Positions 50,620-59,674 of a DNA stretch of 64,000 bases are shown one piece after another. The translations under genes were made by a program, and so were the position numbers. The notes below the pieces were generated by a model. That model was not told the origin of the DNA, did not search any database, and saw only the letters and a list, made by a program, of their open reading frames with translations. Location: the NCBI GenBank assembly GCA_050299335.1, contig JBNKVT010000010.1:62001-126000 (forward strand), in the 5' to 3' direction. The stretch comes from JBNKVT01 sp050299335 (GTDB lineage: Bacteria; Pseudomonadota; Alphaproteobacteria; Rhodobacterales; Rhodobacteraceae). Each line of letters begins with the position of its first letter. Within the stretch, counting starts at the first letter, position 1.

Positions 50620-51902
50620 CAGGATTCGATCCGTATGGCGACCGGGCGGGCGGAGCAGACATCCAGCGCGGCGATCTTCTCCAGCGCGTCTTCGAGGCGG
50701 GCAGGGGCGCAGGAATGGGTGACGATGAGGACCGGGGCCAGGTCGGTGTCGTGGTCGTATTGGCGCATCCGGTTGATGGAGATGCCGTTCTCGCCGAGCA
50801 CCGTGGCGACCTTGGCCAGTGTGCCGGGCGCGTCGGCGAGGTCGAGGCGCAGATAGTAAGGGGCTGCCGAGGGCTGTGCCGGAGGGCCTGCCGGGATCAG
50901 GGTCGAGGCGGGCTGACCGAAGGGCGGGATGATGAGACCACGGGCGATGTCGATGACGTCGGCCATGATCGCCGAGGCCGTCGGCCCCTCACCGGCGCCC
51001 GGCCCCTGATAGACGGTCTGGCCGACGAAATCGCCCTCGACGACCACCATGTTGGTGACCCCGTCCAACTGGCCCAGCGGTGAATGCTCGGGAACGAGGC
51101 AGGGCTGCATGCGCTGCTCGAGCCCCTGATCGGTCATGCGGGCGGAGCCGAGGAGCTTGATCGAATAGCCCATGTCGCGGGCCTGTTCGATATCGGTCAG
51201 GCTGATGCGCTCGATGCCTTCGATGGCGAGCCCGTCGAAATTGACCTGGGTGCCGAAGGCGATGGCCGAGAGCAGCGCGAGTTTCTGGGCCGCGTCGATC
51301 CCGCCGACGTCGAAACCGGGATCAGCCTCGGCATAGCCGAGCCGCTTGGCATCTTCGAGGACCTTGTCGTAGCTTTCGCCCGACGCCTCCATCGTGGTCA
51401 GGATATAGTTGCAGGTGCCGTTCATCACGCCAAGCACCCGGGTGATGCGATTGGCCGCCAGCCCCTCGGTCAGCGCCTTGACCACCGGGATACCACCGGC
51501 CACGGCGGCGTCGAACCGCAGCGCGGCACCGGACGCCTCGGCCTGTTCGGCCAGGCTCTGGCCGTGGCGGGCCAGCAGCGCCTTGTTGGCGGTGACCACA
51601 TGCTTTCCGGAGGCCAGCGCCGCCTCGCAGGCGGCCTTGGCGGGACCGTTCTCGCCGCCGATGACCTCGACCAGAAGGTCGATATCGTCGCGCCTGGCCA
51701 TGGCGACGGGATCGTCCTCCCAATCATAGGCGGACAGGTCGATATCGCGGTTCTTGGTCCGCGAGCGGGCCGAGACGGCGGCGATCTCGATGGCGCAGCC
51801 GGTGCGGGCCTGCAAAAGGGCGGCATGGGTCTGCACGATCCGGACGACGCCGACCCCGACTGTGCCGAGCCCGGCGAGCGCGATCTTGAGTGATTTCGGC
51901 AT
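50619..51902 (-). CDS. hom: Homoserine dehydrogenase
   Basis: A 427-residue enzyme that reduces aspartate semialdehyde to homoserine for Thr and Met synthesis. It has the Rossmann motif GLGTVGVGVVRI, AVAGGIPVVKALTEGL, NGTCNYILTTME, the catalytic region ADPGFDVGGIDAAQKLALL and a C-terminal ACT domain (YYLRLDLADAPGTLAKVATVL) for feedback control. ATG 51902 was chosen by homology. It is followed by pyrF. Confidence 0.96.
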   Translation of the reverse strand: MPKSLKIALAGLGTVGVGVVRIVQTHAALLQARTGCAIEIAAVSARSRTKNRDIDLSAYDWEDDPVAMARRDDIDLLVEVIGGENGPAKAACEAALASGKHVVTANKALLARHGQSLAEQAEASGAALRFDAAVAGGIPVVKALTEGLAANRITRVLGVMNGTCNYILTTMEASGESYDKVLEDAKRLGYAEADPGFDVGGIDAAQKLALLSAIAFGTQVNFDGLAIEGIERISLTDIEQARDMGYSIKLLGSARMTDQGLEQRMQPCLVPEHSPLGQLDGVTNMVVVEGDFVGQTVYQGPGAGEGPTASAIMADVIDIARGLIIPPFGQPASTLIPAGPPAQPSAAPYYLRLDLADAPGTLAKVATVLGENGISINRMRQYDHDTDLAPVLIVTHSCAPARLEDALEKIAALDVCSARPVAIRIES

Positions 51903-52069
51903 GGCTGGCCCCGGTCCCCTGGTCTCGTCCTCTGATCTGAGGCGCATCCTTAGGACAGACTCGAAGGGCTTGCAAGCGGATGCGGGGGGGGGCGCGCGCG
52001 GTGCTGCGGATCCGGTTTCAGGGAAAGGCGGCGACCGCGGAACCCGGCCCGGCTGCCGGGGGTGGAGGA

Positions 52070-52097
52070 GACGCCGCCCGGCAAGGCGGGCGGCGTC
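52070..52097. terminator. 11-bp hairpin at the end of the molybdenum hydroxylase operon
   Basis: Perfect 11-bp arms GACGCCGCCCG and CGGGCGGCGTC around a six-base loop (GCAAGG), ten bases downstream of the FAD-subunit stop on the minus strand. No T-tract follows, so termination may need another factor; it could also protect the mRNA end. Confidence 0.65.
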
Positions 52098-52106
52098 TCG
52101 ATCGGG

Positions 52107-52892
52107 TCAGGCGGCGGCGGCCACGGCGCGTTTCGTCAGCACACCGATCAGATGGGCGCGGTATTCGGGCGTGCCGTGGATGTCGCCGATCATGCCGTCC
52201 GCGCTCGCCGCAAGCCCGTCGAGGGCGGCGGCGGAGAAATTCGACGACAGGGCGGCCTCGGCCTCGCTCCAGCGGAAGACCCCGTCTTCGGAGGCCCCGG
52301 TGACGGCGACCCGGACGCCGTCGGCAAAGCGGGCGACGAAGACGCCGACCAGGGCGAAGCGCGAGGCGGGCTGTTCGAATTTCTGGTAATTGGCAGCTTG
52401 CGGGACGGGGAATTTCACCGAGGTGATGATCTCGCCTTCGTCGAGGGCGGTGGTGAACATGCCCTGGAAGAACTCATCCGCGGCGATCTCGCGATTATTG
52501 GTGACAATGGTCGCCCCCGAGCCCAGCGCCGCCGCCGGATAGCAGGCCGAGGGGTCGTTATTGGCCAGGCTGCCGCCGATGGTGCCGCGATTGCGCACCG
52601 CCGGGTCGCCGATATTGCCCGCCAGTTCGGCAAGAGCGGGATAGGCGCCCGCGCCCGAGGCGACGGCGGCATGGGTGGTGGCACCGCCGATGGTCAGCAC
52701 GCCACCGCTTTCCGAGACGCCCTTCATCTCGTCGATGCCGAGAAGGCTGACGAGCTTTGCCGGGGCCGCGAGCCGCTGCTTCATTGTCGGGATCAGGGTC
52801 TGGCCGCCGCCGAGGGGCTGGGCGTCCTCGGTACCGAGCGCGGCGACGGCGTCGGCGATTGTGGCGGGTCTTTCGAATTCGAAATTGTACAT
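52107..52892 (-). CDS. CO-dehydrogenase-family FAD-binding subunit (CoxM-like)
   Basis: The 261-residue medium subunit has the FAD motifs LGGGQTLIP and TIGGSLANNDP of molybdenum hydroxylases. It passes electrons from the 2Fe-2S subunit to an acceptor. It is the last gene of an S-L-M operon, the order usual for form II (non-canonical) CO-dehydrogenase-like enzymes. The 54-base gap to the large-subunit gene has no promoter feature. Confidence 0.92.
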   Translation of the reverse strand: MYNFEFERPATIADAVAALGTEDAQPLGGGQTLIPTMKQRLAAPAKLVSLLGIDEMKGVSESGGVLTIGGATTHAAVASGAGAYPALAELAGNIGDPAVRNRGTIGGSLANNDPSACYPAAALGSGATIVTNNREIAADEFFQGMFTTALDEGEIITSVKFPVPQAANYQKFEQPASRFALVGVFVARFADGVRVAVTGASEDGVFRWSEAEAALSSNFSAAALDGLAASADGMIGDIHGTPEYRAHLIGVLTKRAVAAAA

Positions 52893-52946
52893 GTTCTGTC
52901 TCCTGCATCCGCGCCCGGGAGGCTCCCCCAGGGGCGGGTTCTGGTC

Positions 52947-55316
52947 CTAGCTGGCTGCGTTCATGGCTGCCCAGACCCGCGACGGCGAGAGGGGCATGTC
53001 GATATGGGTGACACCCTTGTCGGCGAGCGCGTCGATGACGGCGTTGACGAGGGCAGGGGGCGAGCCGATCGCACCAGCCTCGCCGCAGCCCTTCACGCCC
53101 AGGGGGTTGTGGGTGCAGGGGGTGACGCAGGAATGGTCGACCTTGTAAGAAGGCACGTCGTCGGCGCGAGGCATGGCGTAGTCCATATAGGACCCCGACA
53201 GCAACTGGCCGTTCTCGTCGTAGACACAAGCCTCCAGCATCGCCTGTCCGATCCCCTGGGCCAGACCGCCATGGACCTGGCCCTCGACGATCATCGGGTT
53301 GACGACATTGCCGAAATCATCCGCGGCGGTGAAGGCCAGCACCGCGACCTTGCCTGTATCCGGATCGACCTCGACCTCGCAGGCATAGGCCCCTGCGGGG
53401 TAGGTGAAGTTGGACGGGTCGTAAAAGGCGGTTTCCTCCAGCCCCGGCTCGATATCCTCCAGCGGGTAGTTATGGGGGACATAGGCCGCGAGGCAGACAT
53501 CGCCCCAGGCGACCGACTTGTCGGTGCCCGCGACGGTGAACTGGCCGTCCTTGAGTTCGATATCGCCCTCGGAGGCCTCCATCAGATGCGCGGCGATCTT
53601 CTTGGCCTTGTTGATGATCTTCTCGGTGGCGCGCACCATGGCCGAGCCGCCGACCGCGAGGGAGCGCGAGCCATAGGTGCCCATGCCCATCGGGGTCTTG
53701 GAGGTGTCGCCATGGACGATATCGACCTGATCCTCGGGGATGCCGAGCATTTCAGCGATCACCTGCGGGAAGGTGGTCTCGTGGCCCTGTCCGTGGGAAT
53801 GTGAACCGGTCAGCACGCTGATCGAACCGGTAGCATTAACCCGTACCGTGGCACTTTCATAGAGACCTGCGCGGGCGCCGAGTTGGCCGACGAGGTTCGA
53901 GGGTGCGATGCCGCAGGCCTCGATATAGGACGAGATCCCGAAACCGCGCAGCTTGCCACGGGCGGCACTCTCGGCCTTGCGGGCGGCGAAGCCTGCATGG
54001 TCGGAAAGTTCCAGCACCTTGTCCATGGTGGCGTCGTAATTGCCGGTATCGTACTCGACGGCGACCGGGGTCGCGTAGGGGTACTGGTCGGGCTTGATGA
54101 AGTTCCGGCGGCGCAGCTCGACCGGGTCGATCCCCATCTCGCGGGCGGCCTTGTCGATGACGCGTTCCAGCTGGAAGGTCGCCTCGGGGCGGCCGGCACC
54201 GCGATAGGCATCGACGGGCACGGTGTTGGTGAAGACAGCCCTGACGTTCACATAGATCAACGGCGTGGTGTAGTTCCCGGCCATCAGCGTGCCATGCAGC
54301 CAGGTCGGCACCGAAGGCGCGAAGGTCGAGAGATACCCCCCCATATTGGCCAGCGTGTCGGTGCGGATGGCAAGGAATTTGCCGTCGGCGTCCAGCGCCA
54401 GTTCGATCTTGGTCACATGATCGCGGCCATGGGCGTCGGTGATGAAGGCCTCGGACCGTGTCGAAGTCCATTTCACCGGCCGGCCCACGGCCTTGGCGGC
54501 GAAGGTGCAGAAGGCCTCTTCGGCATAATGGAAGATCTTGGTGCCGAAGCCGCCGCCCACGTCGGGGGCGACGACGCGCAGCTTGTGCTCGGGGATGCCG
54601 AGGACGAAGGCGCCCATCAGGAGGCGGATGACATGGGGATTCTGCGAGGTGGTATAAAGCGTGTGCTCGCCGGTGGAGCCGTCATAATCGCCGATGGCCA
54701 CGCGCGGCTCCATCGGGTTGGCGATGAGCCGGTTGTTGGTCAGTTCCAGGGTGGTGACGTGATGGGCGCCATCAATGGCAGCGGCCACGGCGTCCTTGTT
54801 CTCCTCGACGAAGCCCCAGTCGTAGCAGAGATTCGAGGGCAGATCGTCGTGAACCTTGGGGGCGCCGTCGGCCAGAGCGGCCTTCATGTCGAGAACGGCG
54901 GGAAGCTCTTCGATATTGACCTCGATGGCCTCGGCGGCGCTGCGGGCCTGTTCATAGGTCTCGGCGACGACAGCGGCGATCGGGTCGCCGACATGGCGGA
55001 CCTTGCCTTGCGCCAGCACCGGGTGCGGCGGTTCCTGCATCGGCTGGCCGAAACGGTCCGTGACCTGCCAGCCGCAGGGCAGACCACCCACACCCTCGAA
55101 ATCGGCACCGGTGAAGATGCGGATAACGCCGGGCATGTCGGCGGCGGCGCTGGTGGAGACGCCGTTCAGACGCCCATGGGCGACCTCCGAGCGCAGGAAA
55201 CAGACATGGGTCTGGCCGTGAATGCTGATGTCGTCGGTGTATTTGCCTTTGCCGGTCAGAAAGCGCACATCCTCGCGGCGCTTGGAGCTGGCTCCGATCC
55301 CGAAATCCTTAGGCAT
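52947..55316 (-). CDS. CO-dehydrogenase-family molybdopterin-binding large subunit (form II)
   Basis: The 789-residue catalytic subunit binds molybdopterin cytosine dinucleotide. It starts with the aldehyde oxidase/xanthine dehydrogenase N-domain (REDVRFLTGKGKYTDD), contains GGGFGTKI and the active-site loop VDAYRGAGRPEA. AYRGAGR is the form II signature; true CO dehydrogenases (form I) have AYxCSFR. Form II enzymes are widespread in roseobacters and their substrate is unclear, so CO oxidation should not be assumed. The C-terminal region has GVKGCGEAGAIG. Confidence 0.94.
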   Translation of the reverse strand: MPKDFGIGASSKRREDVRFLTGKGKYTDDISIHGQTHVCFLRSEVAHGRLNGVSTSAAADMPGVIRIFTGADFEGVGGLPCGWQVTDRFGQPMQEPPHPVLAQGKVRHVGDPIAAVVAETYEQARSAAEAIEVNIEELPAVLDMKAALADGAPKVHDDLPSNLCYDWGFVEENKDAVAAAIDGAHHVTTLELTNNRLIANPMEPRVAIGDYDGSTGEHTLYTTSQNPHVIRLLMGAFVLGIPEHKLRVVAPDVGGGFGTKIFHYAEEAFCTFAAKAVGRPVKWTSTRSEAFITDAHGRDHVTKIELALDADGKFLAIRTDTLANMGGYLSTFAPSVPTWLHGTLMAGNYTTPLIYVNVRAVFTNTVPVDAYRGAGRPEATFQLERVIDKAAREMGIDPVELRRRNFIKPDQYPYATPVAVEYDTGNYDATMDKVLELSDHAGFAARKAESAARGKLRGFGISSYIEACGIAPSNLVGQLGARAGLYESATVRVNATGSISVLTGSHSHGQGHETTFPQVIAEMLGIPEDQVDIVHGDTSKTPMGMGTYGSRSLAVGGSAMVRATEKIINKAKKIAAHLMEASEGDIELKDGQFTVAGTDKSVAWGDVCLAAYVPHNYPLEDIEPGLEETAFYDPSNFTYPAGAYACEVEVDPDTGKVAVLAFTAADDFGNVVNPMIVEGQVHGGLAQGIGQAMLEACVYDENGQLLSGSYMDYAMPRADDVPSYKVDHSCVTPCTHNPLGVKGCGEAGAIGSPPALVNAVIDALADKGVTHIDMPLSPSRVWAAMNAAS

Positions 55317-55392
55317 GTTGTCCTCCCTGGCACTTTGGCCTGATTGGCTGGTCGCTGGCTGATCCGGTGCGGGATTGCGTCCCGTCTGGGAA

Positions 55393-55412
55393 GGTGCGTG
55401 TGAACACGCACC
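55393..55412. repeat. Palindromic repeat between large and small hydroxylase subunits
   Basis: GGTGCGTGT-GA-ACACGCACC, a perfect 9-bp stem, followed by CCTACGG. It resembles 1866-1885 but the base before the loop and its partner are both changed (GTGA/TCAC to GTGT/ACAC), so the pairing is kept. It sits just before the large-subunit gene, seven bases from the small-subunit stop. Confidence 0.75.
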
Positions 55413-55419
55413 CTACGGA

Positions 55420-55881
55420 TCATGCGGCGGCGGCAGCCTGAATGGCTTTGACGATATTGTGGTAGCCGGTGCAGCGGCAGATATTGCCTTCGAGATATTC
55501 CCGGATCTCTGCCTCTGTGGGGCTCGGGTTCTCTTCGAGAAGCGCGGCCGCCGACATCACCATGCCGGGGGTGCAAAAGCCGCATTGCAGCCCGTGATGG
55601 TCCTGGAACGCCTGCTGGATCTTGCCGAGGCTGCCATCGGCATTGGCCATGCCCTCGATGGTGGTGATCTCGGCGCCCGAGGCCTCTGCGGCGAACATCG
55701 TGCAGGCTTTCACGGCCTTGCCGTTCACATGCACCACGCAGGCCCCGCATTGCGAGGTGTCGCACCCGATATGGGTGCCGGTCAGGCGCAAGGTGTCGCG
55801 CAGGAACTGCGACAAGAGCGTGCGGCCCTCGACCTCTCCCGATACCGATTTTCCGTTAACGGTCATGGAGACCTGTGACAT
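55420..55881 (-). CDS. CO-dehydrogenase-family 2Fe-2S subunit (CoxS-like)
   Basis: The 153-residue subunit has two 2Fe-2S clusters: a plant-ferredoxin-type set (GCDTSQCGACVVHVNG and ACTMF) and the C-terminal set (LQCGFCTPGMV and NICRCTGY). It starts MSQVSMTVNGKSVSGEV and is first in the S-L-M operon. No maturation genes (coxDEF) are visible in the window. Confidence 0.94.
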   Translation of the reverse strand: MSQVSMTVNGKSVSGEVEGRTLLSQFLRDTLRLTGTHIGCDTSQCGACVVHVNGKAVKACTMFAAEASGAEITTIEGMANADGSLGKIQQAFQDHHGLQCGFCTPGMVMSAAALLEENPSPTEAEIREYLEGNICRCTGYHNIVKAIQAAAAA

Positions 55882-56073
55882 GGCTTCCTCCCAAGCTGGC
55901 TATGTCCATATGGCGGCCCACTGACGGGGCCTTGCGCGCCTCTTGATCGAATCCCGATCCGCAAACGCACTCACAAGGGGAGTTTGCCGGGTTTCCCCGG
56001 CGGGCGAAAGGATTTTTTGCTGTTTGGTCAAAAGGTCTTATCCGGGCTGTCCGGAAATTATTCATCCTTTTGG

Positions 56074-56112
56074 TTGACAATTGGGAATCACTCCATATAT
56101 TCACCCATATGG
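56074..56112 (+). promoter_or_regulatory. Promoter and inverted-repeat operator of the ArsR gene
   Basis: TTGACA (56074-56079), 16-base spacer, TATATT (56096-56101). An inverted repeat CCATAT (56093-56098) and ATATGG (56107-56112) with eight bases between overlaps the -10 and the ATG at 56109. This placement suits autorepression by the encoded ArsR-type regulator. Confidence 0.75.
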
Positions 56113-56453
56113 TTGAACAAAAAACCACCTATGACCTCTCGGCCATTCTCAAGGCGGCCAGCGACCCCACACGGCGCTCGATCCTGACCAGGCTGGTTCA
56201 GGAAGGGCCCGTGAGGGTCACCGATCTGGCGGCGGTCTACGATATGAGCCTCAACTCGGTCTCGAAGCACATCAAGGTGCTGGAGGCCGCGGGGCTGGTG
56301 CGTCGCAGGACATTGGGGCGGGTGCATCTGATCGAGGCAGATATGACGCCTGTAGCGGAGATTGACCGCTGGTTCGCCAAATTGCGGTCGTCCTGGGAAC
56401 TGCGGCTGGAAAAACTGGAAACACTGATAGTCGAAGGAGACGAAGATGCCTGA
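56109..56453 (+). CDS. ArsR-family transcriptional regulator
   Basis: The 114-residue winged-helix protein has the ArsR start DLSAILKAASDPTRRSILTRLV and recognition-helix region MSLNSVSKHIKVLEAAGLVRRR. No metal-binding Cys cluster is visible. ArsR proteins of this subgroup are typically paired with an AHSA1/SRPBCC protein, as here (eight-base overlap), and may sense a small molecule. The frame extends upstream to TTG 56070, but ATG 56109 fits the promoter. Confidence 0.93.
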   Translation: MVEQKTTYDLSAILKAASDPTRRSILTRLVQEGPVRVTDLAAVYDMSLNSVSKHIKVLEAAGLVRRRTLGRVHLIEADMTPVAEIDRWFAKLRSSWELRLEKLETLIVEGDEDA

Positions 56454-56883
56454 ACTGACCCTGAATATCTCTCGCACCATCAACGCCCCGGCGGAGAAGC
56501 TTTTCAATGCCTGGCTCGATCCAGCCATGCTGTCACGCTTCATGATGCCCGGAGAAAACATGTCCGAAGCCGAGGTCGAGAACGATCCCCGCGAAGGCGG
56601 GACCTTCAGGATCCTGATGAAGGCGCAGGACGCCGAGATCCCGCATTCGGGAAAATACCTGAAGATCGATCCTTATTCGCAGATCGTCTTCACCTGGGAA
56701 TCGAAGCATTCGATCGATGGCAGTACGGTGACGCTGGATTTCGTGCCCGAGGGCGAAGGAACGCGGATCGACCTGCATCAGGTGAAGTTCTTCAGCGAGG
56801 GTCAGCGCGACGGCCATGTCAAGGGCTGGACGGTCATTCTCAACATGCTCGAGAAAGTCGCGGTGCCGGTCTCGGCGGTGTGA
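56446..56883 (+). CDS. SRPBCC/AHSA1-domain protein
   Basis: The 145-residue product has the AHSA1/START-like pattern ISRTINAPAEKLFNAWLDPAML, RFMMPGEN and ILMKAQDAEIPHSGKYLKI and a long C-terminal helix (GHVKGWTVILNMLEKVA). It probably binds a hydrophobic ligand. It overlaps the ArsR gene and forms the common ArsR-AHSA1 pair. Confidence 0.92.
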   Translation: MPELTLNISRTINAPAEKLFNAWLDPAMLSRFMMPGENMSEAEVENDPREGGTFRILMKAQDAEIPHSGKYLKIDPYSQIVFTWESKHSIDGSTVTLDFVPEGEGTRIDLHQVKFFSEGQRDGHVKGWTVILNMLEKVAVPVSAV

Positions 56884-56984
56884 GGCAACCTCAGTTGGAC
56901 AGCCCGGATTTCTTCGGGCTGTGCGATTGTCGGCGTGTCGGGTTTGGTCTACCGGTTGCGGCCTGGCATGCAAGGAGGGCGGGA

Positions 56985-57818
56985 TTGGCACTTAAATGCG
57001 GTCTGATCGGCGAGAATGTCTCGCGGTCGAGGTTTGGCCGGGCGCTGGAAATTCTGGGTGCGGCGCATGGGGTGAGGCTCGACTATACGGTCTTTGATAC
57101 GGCTCTGCTGCCGGGGTTTGACTTCGACAGGCATATCGACCGGCTGATTGCCGAGGGTTATGACGGGGTCACGGTCACCCATCCCTTCAAGCCGCGTGCA
57201 GATGCGCGGATCACCGGCGAGCGGCACTATCCGGGCGGTCTTGGGGCCTCGAACCTGCTGCGATTCAAGGGCGGGATCGCGGGGTTCAATACCGATTACT
57301 CTGGACTGCTTGCTGCCTGGCGGGCGGTGTTTGGCGACCAGAAGCCGGGGCGGGTGGCGATGGCTGGGGCCGGAGGCGTGGCGCGGGCGATTGCGGCGGC
57401 GCTTCTGGAACTGGGTGCCGAGGCGATTGTTGTTTGGGACACCAATGAGGGCGCTGCCCATCGGCTGACCGACCAGATCGGATCGCCAGACAGGCTCATT
57501 CCGCTGCTGGTAGGGGCCGGTCCGGAGGCCTGCCGTTCCGCTGATGGATTGGTGAACGCCACACCTCTGGGCATGCGCGAATATCCCGGGACGGCTTTTC
57601 CCAAAAAGTTGATCGGCACCCAGAAATGGGCGTTTGATGCGGTCTATACGCCGCTGGAGACCGAATTCCTCCGCGACGCGGCGGCGGCGGGGCTGGTTCG
57701 GCTGACCGGGTTCGATCTGTTTCGTTTCATGGCGGTGCGGTCCTTTGCGGCCTATACCGGGATTGCCGAGGACGAGATTGACGGGGCCTGCCTTTTGCCT
57801 CTGGCCGATGGCCTCTGA
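56985..57818 (+). CDS. Shikimate dehydrogenase-family protein
   Basis: The 277-residue product has the shikimate-binding start CGLIGENVSRSRFGRALE, VTVTHPFKPRAD (the conserved Lys), GGLGASNLLRFKGGIAGFNTDYSG, the NADP motif GAGGVARAIAAALLELG and VNATPLGM. It should reduce 3-dehydroshikimate or a related compound. The divergence from typical AroE (THPFKP for the usual IPxK) means it could be a quinate/shikimate-like paralogue. TTG 56985 was chosen because AGGAGG lies six bases upstream. Confidence 0.88.
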   Translation: MALKCGLIGENVSRSRFGRALEILGAAHGVRLDYTVFDTALLPGFDFDRHIDRLIAEGYDGVTVTHPFKPRADARITGERHYPGGLGASNLLRFKGGIAGFNTDYSGLLAAWRAVFGDQKPGRVAMAGAGGVARAIAAALLELGAEAIVVWDTNEGAAHRLTDQIGSPDRLIPLLVGAGPEACRSADGLVNATPLGMREYPGTAFPKKLIGTQKWAFDAVYTPLETEFLRDAAAAGLVRLTGFDLFRFMAVRSFAAYTGIAEDEIDGACLLPLADGL

Positions 57819-57878
57819 GCCCAATTCGGGCTGGTGCCTTTGGTCCTGAGCGGTATTCTGGCCCGGAACTGACGGGAT

Positions 57879-58559
57879 ATGCCGATGTCGGGCTCAGCCT
57901 CGAATACGCCGAAACCGGCCTCCTCGCCCTGTCTGGCGGAGGATGTGCAAGAGCTAGCGGATGGCAGTGCGGTCGTCGTGGATGCCGAGCAGGCGCGCGA
58001 TGTGGCGCGGTGGCGCAAGGCGGAACGGGCGCGGCTGCTTGGGTTGCGGCAGGCGCTGTCGGTGGCGGCGCGCGCGGAAATGGATGCCCGGATCATCGAG
58101 GCGCTGGATCCGCTTCTGGAAAGCGCAAGGAGCGTCGGGTTCTACTGGCCCTTCCGGGGCGAGCCGGATCTGCGGCCACTGATCGGGCGGCTGACCGAGG
58201 CGGGTACGGTCTGTGCGCTGCCGGTGGTTGAAGGCAAGGGGATGCCACTGGGGTTCCGTACCTATCGACCGGGGGACCGGCTGGAGCGGGGAGTGTGGGA
58301 CATTCCGGTTCCGGGCGAAGGCGAGGCTGTAGCGCCCGAACTGCTGCTGAGCCCGGTGGTGGGGTTTGATGCAGCCGGGTTCCGGCTGGGCTATGGCGGC
58401 GGGTTCTTTGACCGGACGGTGGCGGCCAGGACACCGCCGCCGCGGCTGATCGGCGTCGGCTACGAGATCGCCCGGATCCCGACGATCTTCCCTCAGGCCC
58501 ATGACAAGCCGATGGAGGCCGTGGTGACCGAGGCCGGACGGTTTTTGCCGGAAGCATGA
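57879..58559 (+). CDS. 5-Formyltetrahydrofolate cyclo-ligase
   Basis: The 226-residue product has WRKAERARLLGLRQALS, GFYWPFRGEPDLRPLIG, LSPVVGFDAAGFRLGYGGGFFDRT (the ATP/folate-binding core) and the DKPMEAVVTE end typical of FTHF cyclo-ligase. It converts 5-formyl-THF to 5,10-methenyl-THF. The N-terminus (about residues 1-40) extends beyond the family, so a later start is possible. It follows the shikimate dehydrogenase-like gene by 60 bases. Confidence 0.9.
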   Translation: MPMSGSASNTPKPASSPCLAEDVQELADGSAVVVDAEQARDVARWRKAERARLLGLRQALSVAARAEMDARIIEALDPLLESARSVGFYWPFRGEPDLRPLIGRLTEAGTVCALPVVEGKGMPLGFRTYRPGDRLERGVWDIPVPGEGEAVAPELLLSPVVGFDAAGFRLGYGGGFFDRTVAARTPPPRLIGVGYEIARIPTIFPQAHDKPMEAVVTEAGRFLPEA

Positions 58560-58783
58560 TGCGGCCTGCCTGACCTCCGGTTTCGCGCCTTGCGTCGGCA
58601 TTCGAGCGGATCGCGACAACAGCCGTCTCCGACCTTCCGTTCATTGACGGCGCGTCTCCACGAGGTACAGTCGCCGCCGGGAAATGCGGTACCGGGAGCG
58701 AAAAGCTTTAAGGTGTTTGGTCGCCGAGGCTGGGTCTGGCTGCATTCAAGCGAAACCGAAAGCGAGAATTGAGGGATATTCAG

Positions 58784-59674
58784 ATGACGAAGCCGAAAAT
58801 CGGGTTCATCGGGCTTGGCCTGATGGGGGGTGCCATGGTGCAGCGGATGCTGGATCTCGGCTATGAGATCACCGTGATTGCCAACCGGAACCGCAAACAT
58901 GTCGATGAAGCCGTGGCGCGGGGGGCTGCCGAGGCGAAGACCTCGAAGGAACTGGCGGCGGCGTCCGAGGTGGTGATGTTCTGCATGGACACCTCCGACA
59001 GTGTCGAAAGCCGGGTCTATGGCGAAAACGGCGTTTTGGCCGGGGTGGCTCCGGGTACGCTGGTAATCGATTTCGGGACTTCGCTGCCGGGCTCGACCCA
59101 GAAGATCGGGGCGGATATGGCGGCGAAGGGGGTGCATTACATGGACAGTCCCCTTGGCCGGACGCCGAGCCATGGCCGCGAGGGCAAGCTCAACATCATG
59201 GCTGCCGGGGATGCGTCGGATTTTGCCCGGGCCAAGCCGGTTCTCGACGATCTCGGCGAGAACGTTTTTCATGTCGGGCCGCTGGGGGCCGGGCATACGC
59301 TGAAACTGATCAACAATTTCTACGCCATGACCACGGCGATGGCGATGTCGGAGGCCTTCGCGATGGCCGACAAGGCCGGGTTGCCGCGCGAGAAGCTCTA
59401 TGAGGTGATGGCGGCGGGGCCGCTGAAGTCGGGCATGATGGATTTCATCAAGGCTCAGGCGGTGGATGGGGAAATCCAGCTGGCATTCTCGGTCGCCAAT
59501 GCCCGCAAGGATGTCGGCTACTACGCCAAGATGGCCGACGATATGGACCTGCCGAGCCAGATGTCCTTTGCCGCCAAGAACGCGCTGGGGCTGGCCAAGG
59601 CCCAGGGCTGGGGCGACAGGATGGTGCCTGAGATGGTGGACTGGTTCTCGGAGCTGTTCTCGCGCGGGGAATGA
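58784..59674 (+). CDS. Beta-hydroxyacid dehydrogenase family (3-hydroxyisobutyrate/tartronate semialdehyde reductase-like)
   Basis: The 296-residue product has the N-terminal NAD(P) motif GFIGLGLMGGAMVQRM, the substrate region MDSPLGRTPSHGREGKLNIM, the catalytic Lys in GAGHTLKLINNF and KDVGYYAKMA near the end. The exact substrate cannot be read. ATG 58784 was chosen because GAGGG precedes it; TTG 58769 is in frame. No close partners. Confidence 0.9.
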   Translation: MTKPKIGFIGLGLMGGAMVQRMLDLGYEITVIANRNRKHVDEAVARGAAEAKTSKELAAASEVVMFCMDTSDSVESRVYGENGVLAGVAPGTLVIDFGTSLPGSTQKIGADMAAKGVHYMDSPLGRTPSHGREGKLNIMAAGDASDFARAKPVLDDLGENVFHVGPLGAGHTLKLINNFYAMTTAMAMSEAFAMADKAGLPREKLYEVMAAGPLKSGMMDFIKAQAVDGEIQLAFSVANARKDVGYYAKMADDMDLPSQMSFAAKNALGLAKAQGWGDRMVPEMVDWFSELFSRGE

